Source of the DNA: Deltaproteobacteria bacterium | GTDB lineage: Bacteria > Desulfobacterota > Desulfobacteria > Desulfobacterales > ETH-SRB1 | DNA length: 8,516 nucleotides | Assembly: GCA_003647525.1 (NCBI GenBank) | Contig: QMMZ01000055.1 | Location: forward strand, 1-8,516 | Direction: 5' to 3' | Part shown: positions 6,834 through 8,516 of the stretch, piece after piece | Position numbering within the stretch: position 1 is the first letter of the stretch | How the letters are laid out: every line of letters starts with the position of its first letter | Program-made: the position numbers and the translations under genes | The notes under the pieces: generated by a model | What the model saw: the letters and a program-made list of their open reading frames with translations, nothing else | Told to the model about the DNA's origin: nothing | The model's database searches: none

Positions 6834-8396
6834 ATGGACGGAACATATATTCTCCTATCGATTATCATTTCTTTAGCCGCCGGAATATTTATTGGACGCA
6901 TTTTATTAAAGAAACTCCAAAAAAAAGAAGATGAAGATGCGGAAAATAAAGCTGATCTGATTCTAAAAGAAGCCCGCCTACAGGGAGAAGCTGTAAAAAA
7001 TGATAAAATCCTTGAAGCCAAAGAAAACATACTAAAACTCAACTCAGAGTTTGAAACGGAATCTAACCGTAAAAAAAATCAACTGATCAGTAATGAATCA
7101 AAAATCAAACAAAGAGAGCAAAATCTGTCTAAACAAATTGAACAATCCAAGCGCAGGGAAGATGAGCTGGAAAGTATGAAAGAAAATATTTCAGCTCAAA
7201 TGGAAATTATCAATAAACGCAAAATTGAGTTTGAAAGAATAAAATTAGATCAGATCAACGCCCTTGAGAAAATTAGCAATTTATCCATCGATGAGGCCAG
7301 CGAGCAATTGATTAAAGCTCTTGAAGATGAAGCCAAAACCAAAGCATCCTCTCATATAAAAGAGATAATAGAAGAGGCTAAACTCACAGCCACAAAAGAG
7401 GCTAAAAAGATAGTGGTCGAGACAATCCAGAGGACAGCCACGGAAAATGCTATTGAAAACTGCGTTTCTGTATTTAATATTGAAAGCGACGATATAAAGG
7501 GTAAGATTATTGGTCGTGAAGGACGAAACATTCGCGCACTGGAAGCCGCTACCGGCGTGGAAATCATTGTAGATGATACACCGGAGGCTATTATCATTTC
7601 TGGTTTTGATCCGGTAAGACGTGAAATTGCCCGGCTATCATTACATAGATTGGTTACTGACGGACGAATTCACCCCGCCAGAATTGAGGAAATTGTTGCC
7701 AAAACAACCAAAAACATCAATGAGGAAATTGTTGAAACCGGCGAACGTACCGTTATAGATCTCGGCATTCATGGTTTACATCCTGAGCTGATCAAACTGG
7801 TTGGTAGAATGAGATTCAGATCTTCATATGGTCAAAACTTATTACAGCACTCCAGGGAAGTGGCCAAACTATGTGCTACCATGGCATCGGAACTTGGATT
7901 AAACTCAAAAAATGCTAAAAGGGCCGGATTGTTACACGACATAGGAAAAGTATGGCCGGAAGAACCGGATTTGCCTCACGCATTGCTCGGTTTGGATCTG
8001 GCTAAGAAATACAACGAAAATAAAGAAGTGTGCAATGCCATCGGCTCACACCACGATGAAGTAGAAATGACATCATTGATATCCCCTCTCGTTCAGGCCT
8101 GTGATGCCATATCAGGATCCAGACCGGGCGCACGACGGGAAATCATGGAATCCTACATCAAACGTCTGAAGGAACTGGAATCTCTCGCAGTTAGTTTTGA
8201 TGGTGTAAACAAATGCTTTGCCATCCAGGCAGGACGTGAATTGAGAGTAATAGTCGATTCACAATCTGTCACTGACACCGACGCCAGCCAGCTTTCATTT
8301 GATATCTCCCAAAAAATAGAAACTGAGATGCAATACCCGGGTCAGATCAAGGTAACAGTAATACGCGAAACACGCTCGGTAGCCTTTGCTAAATAG
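6834..8396 (+). CDS. rny: Ribonuclease Y
   Basis: A 520-residue membrane-anchored endoribonuclease that starts mRNA decay, the usual length for the family. Residues 5-26 are one hydrophobic helix ([20 protein letters not shown]). A long charged coiled coil spans about 30-200. A KH RNA-binding domain follows (about 210-275, with the GxxG loop in [17 protein letters not shown]). The HD catalytic domain runs about 335-430: His339 in LLQHSREVA, the H368-D369 pair in GLLHDIGKV, His406-His407-Asp408, and Asp424 in [15 protein letters not shown]. The C-terminus carries the conserved [13 protein letters not shown] and [14 protein letters not shown] blocks. All metal-site residues are present, so it should be active. 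After HDIGKV the sequence reads [13 protein letters not shown], the form I associate with Bacteroidota. It follows zapA by 84 nt; no intrinsic terminator follows, only the hairpin element at the window end. Confidence 0.97.
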   Translation: MDGTYILLSIIISLAAGIFIGRILLKKLQKKEDEDAENKADLILKEARLQGEAVKNDKILEAKENILKLNSEFETESNRKKNQLISNESKIKQREQNLSKQIEQSKRREDELESMKENISAQMEIINKRKIEFERIKLDQINALEKISNLSIDEASEQLIKALEDEAKTKASSHIKEIIEEAKLTATKEAKKIVVETIQRTATENAIENCVSVFNIESDDIKGKIIGREGRNIRALEAATGVEIIVDDTPEAIIISGFDPVRREIARLSLHRLVTDGRIHPARIEEIVAKTTKNINEEIVETGERTVIDLGIHGLHPELIKLVGRMRFRSSYGQNLLQHSREVAKLCATMASELGLNSKNAKRAGLLHDIGKVWPEEPDLPHALLGLDLAKKYNENKEVCNAIGSHHDEVEMTSLISPLVQACDAISGSRPGARREIMESYIKRLKELESLAVSFDGVNKCFAIQAGRELRVIVDSQSVTDTDASQLSFDISQKIETEMQYPGQIKVTVIRETRSVAFAK

Positions 8397-8434
8397 AGCC
8401 TGTCTATAAACTCAGGGTCTGGATCAGAATGTTC

Positions 8435-8516
8435 GCTATCAAGGCTTGCGAAGTTGAAAAAAGCGGAGTTTACCGATGTAATCGAGCATTTTTTCGACGA
8501 GCGTAACGCCGAGAGC
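8435..8516. repeat. Long imperfect hairpin, REP- or MITE-like intergenic element (runs off right edge)
   Basis: The 5' arm 8435-8464 and the 3' arm 8486-8516 pair in blocks: GCTATC/GAGAGC (five of six), GGC/GCC, TTGCG/CGTAA (one G-T), and GTTGAAAAAAGC/GCATTTTTTCGAC (one G-T and one bulged A). The apical part contains a further CGAT-GTA-ATCG hairpin at 8474-8484. About 25 pairs form in total. Pairing is still going at the last base, so the element probably extends past the window. The flank 8397-8434 may belong to it as well. It has no long open frame and starts immediately after rny. Confidence 0.6.

Noticed and set aside
8397..8516. Coding sequence in the final 120 bases on either strand
   Set aside because: Short open stretches exist on the minus strand, but the palindromic structure explains the sequence better and there is no supported start or family match.

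Overview
The window looks like housekeeping chromosome from a member of the Bacteroidota. Three things point there: A/T-rich start-codon upstreams without Shine-Dalgarno sequences, promoters of the TTTG / TAnnTTTG type, and protein flavours typical of the phylum (a membrane-anchored TlpA thioredoxin, a small coiled-coil gene before zapA, and an RNase Y beside zapA). No phage, plasmid, CRISPR or defence genes are visible. Assignment below phylum level is not possible by eye.

Layout. Positions 1-1590 hold the first 530 codons of tex on the minus strand; its C-terminal part, including the S1 domain, lies beyond the left edge. A 119-bp divergent intergenic region separates it from a plus-strand tlpA/resA-like membrane thioredoxin (1710-2291). 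A Bacteroidota-type promoter then drives rpsT (2505-2756), which ends in a very clear intrinsic terminator. radC follows (2861-3559). The next 163-bp gap carries two kinds of degenerate short tandem repeat, with 7-nt and 8-nt periods. After it comes a compact, probably co-transcribed cluster: pheT (3723-6140), a 99-residue coiled-coil protein starting on the base after the pheT stop codon, zapA 21 nt further on, and rny after 84 nt. The last 120 bases hold a long imperfect hairpin that runs into the right edge and looks like a REP- or MITE-type intergenic element.

How the genes fit together. The right half joins tRNA charging (PheT, whose PheS partner is not adjacent), cell division (ZapA, which binds FtsZ, with a coiled-coil neighbour that could be its partner) and mRNA decay (RNase Y). 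The left half covers RNA-linked transcription/translation maintenance (Tex), envelope thiol redox chemistry (TlpA-like) and the 30S ribosome (S20).

All the main genes are intact within the window, so nothing here is a clear new system. The items most worth a second look are the ZapB-sized coiled-coil protein, the long hairpin after rny, a perfect 11-bp inverted repeat inside pheT, and the short-period repeats upstream of pheT.
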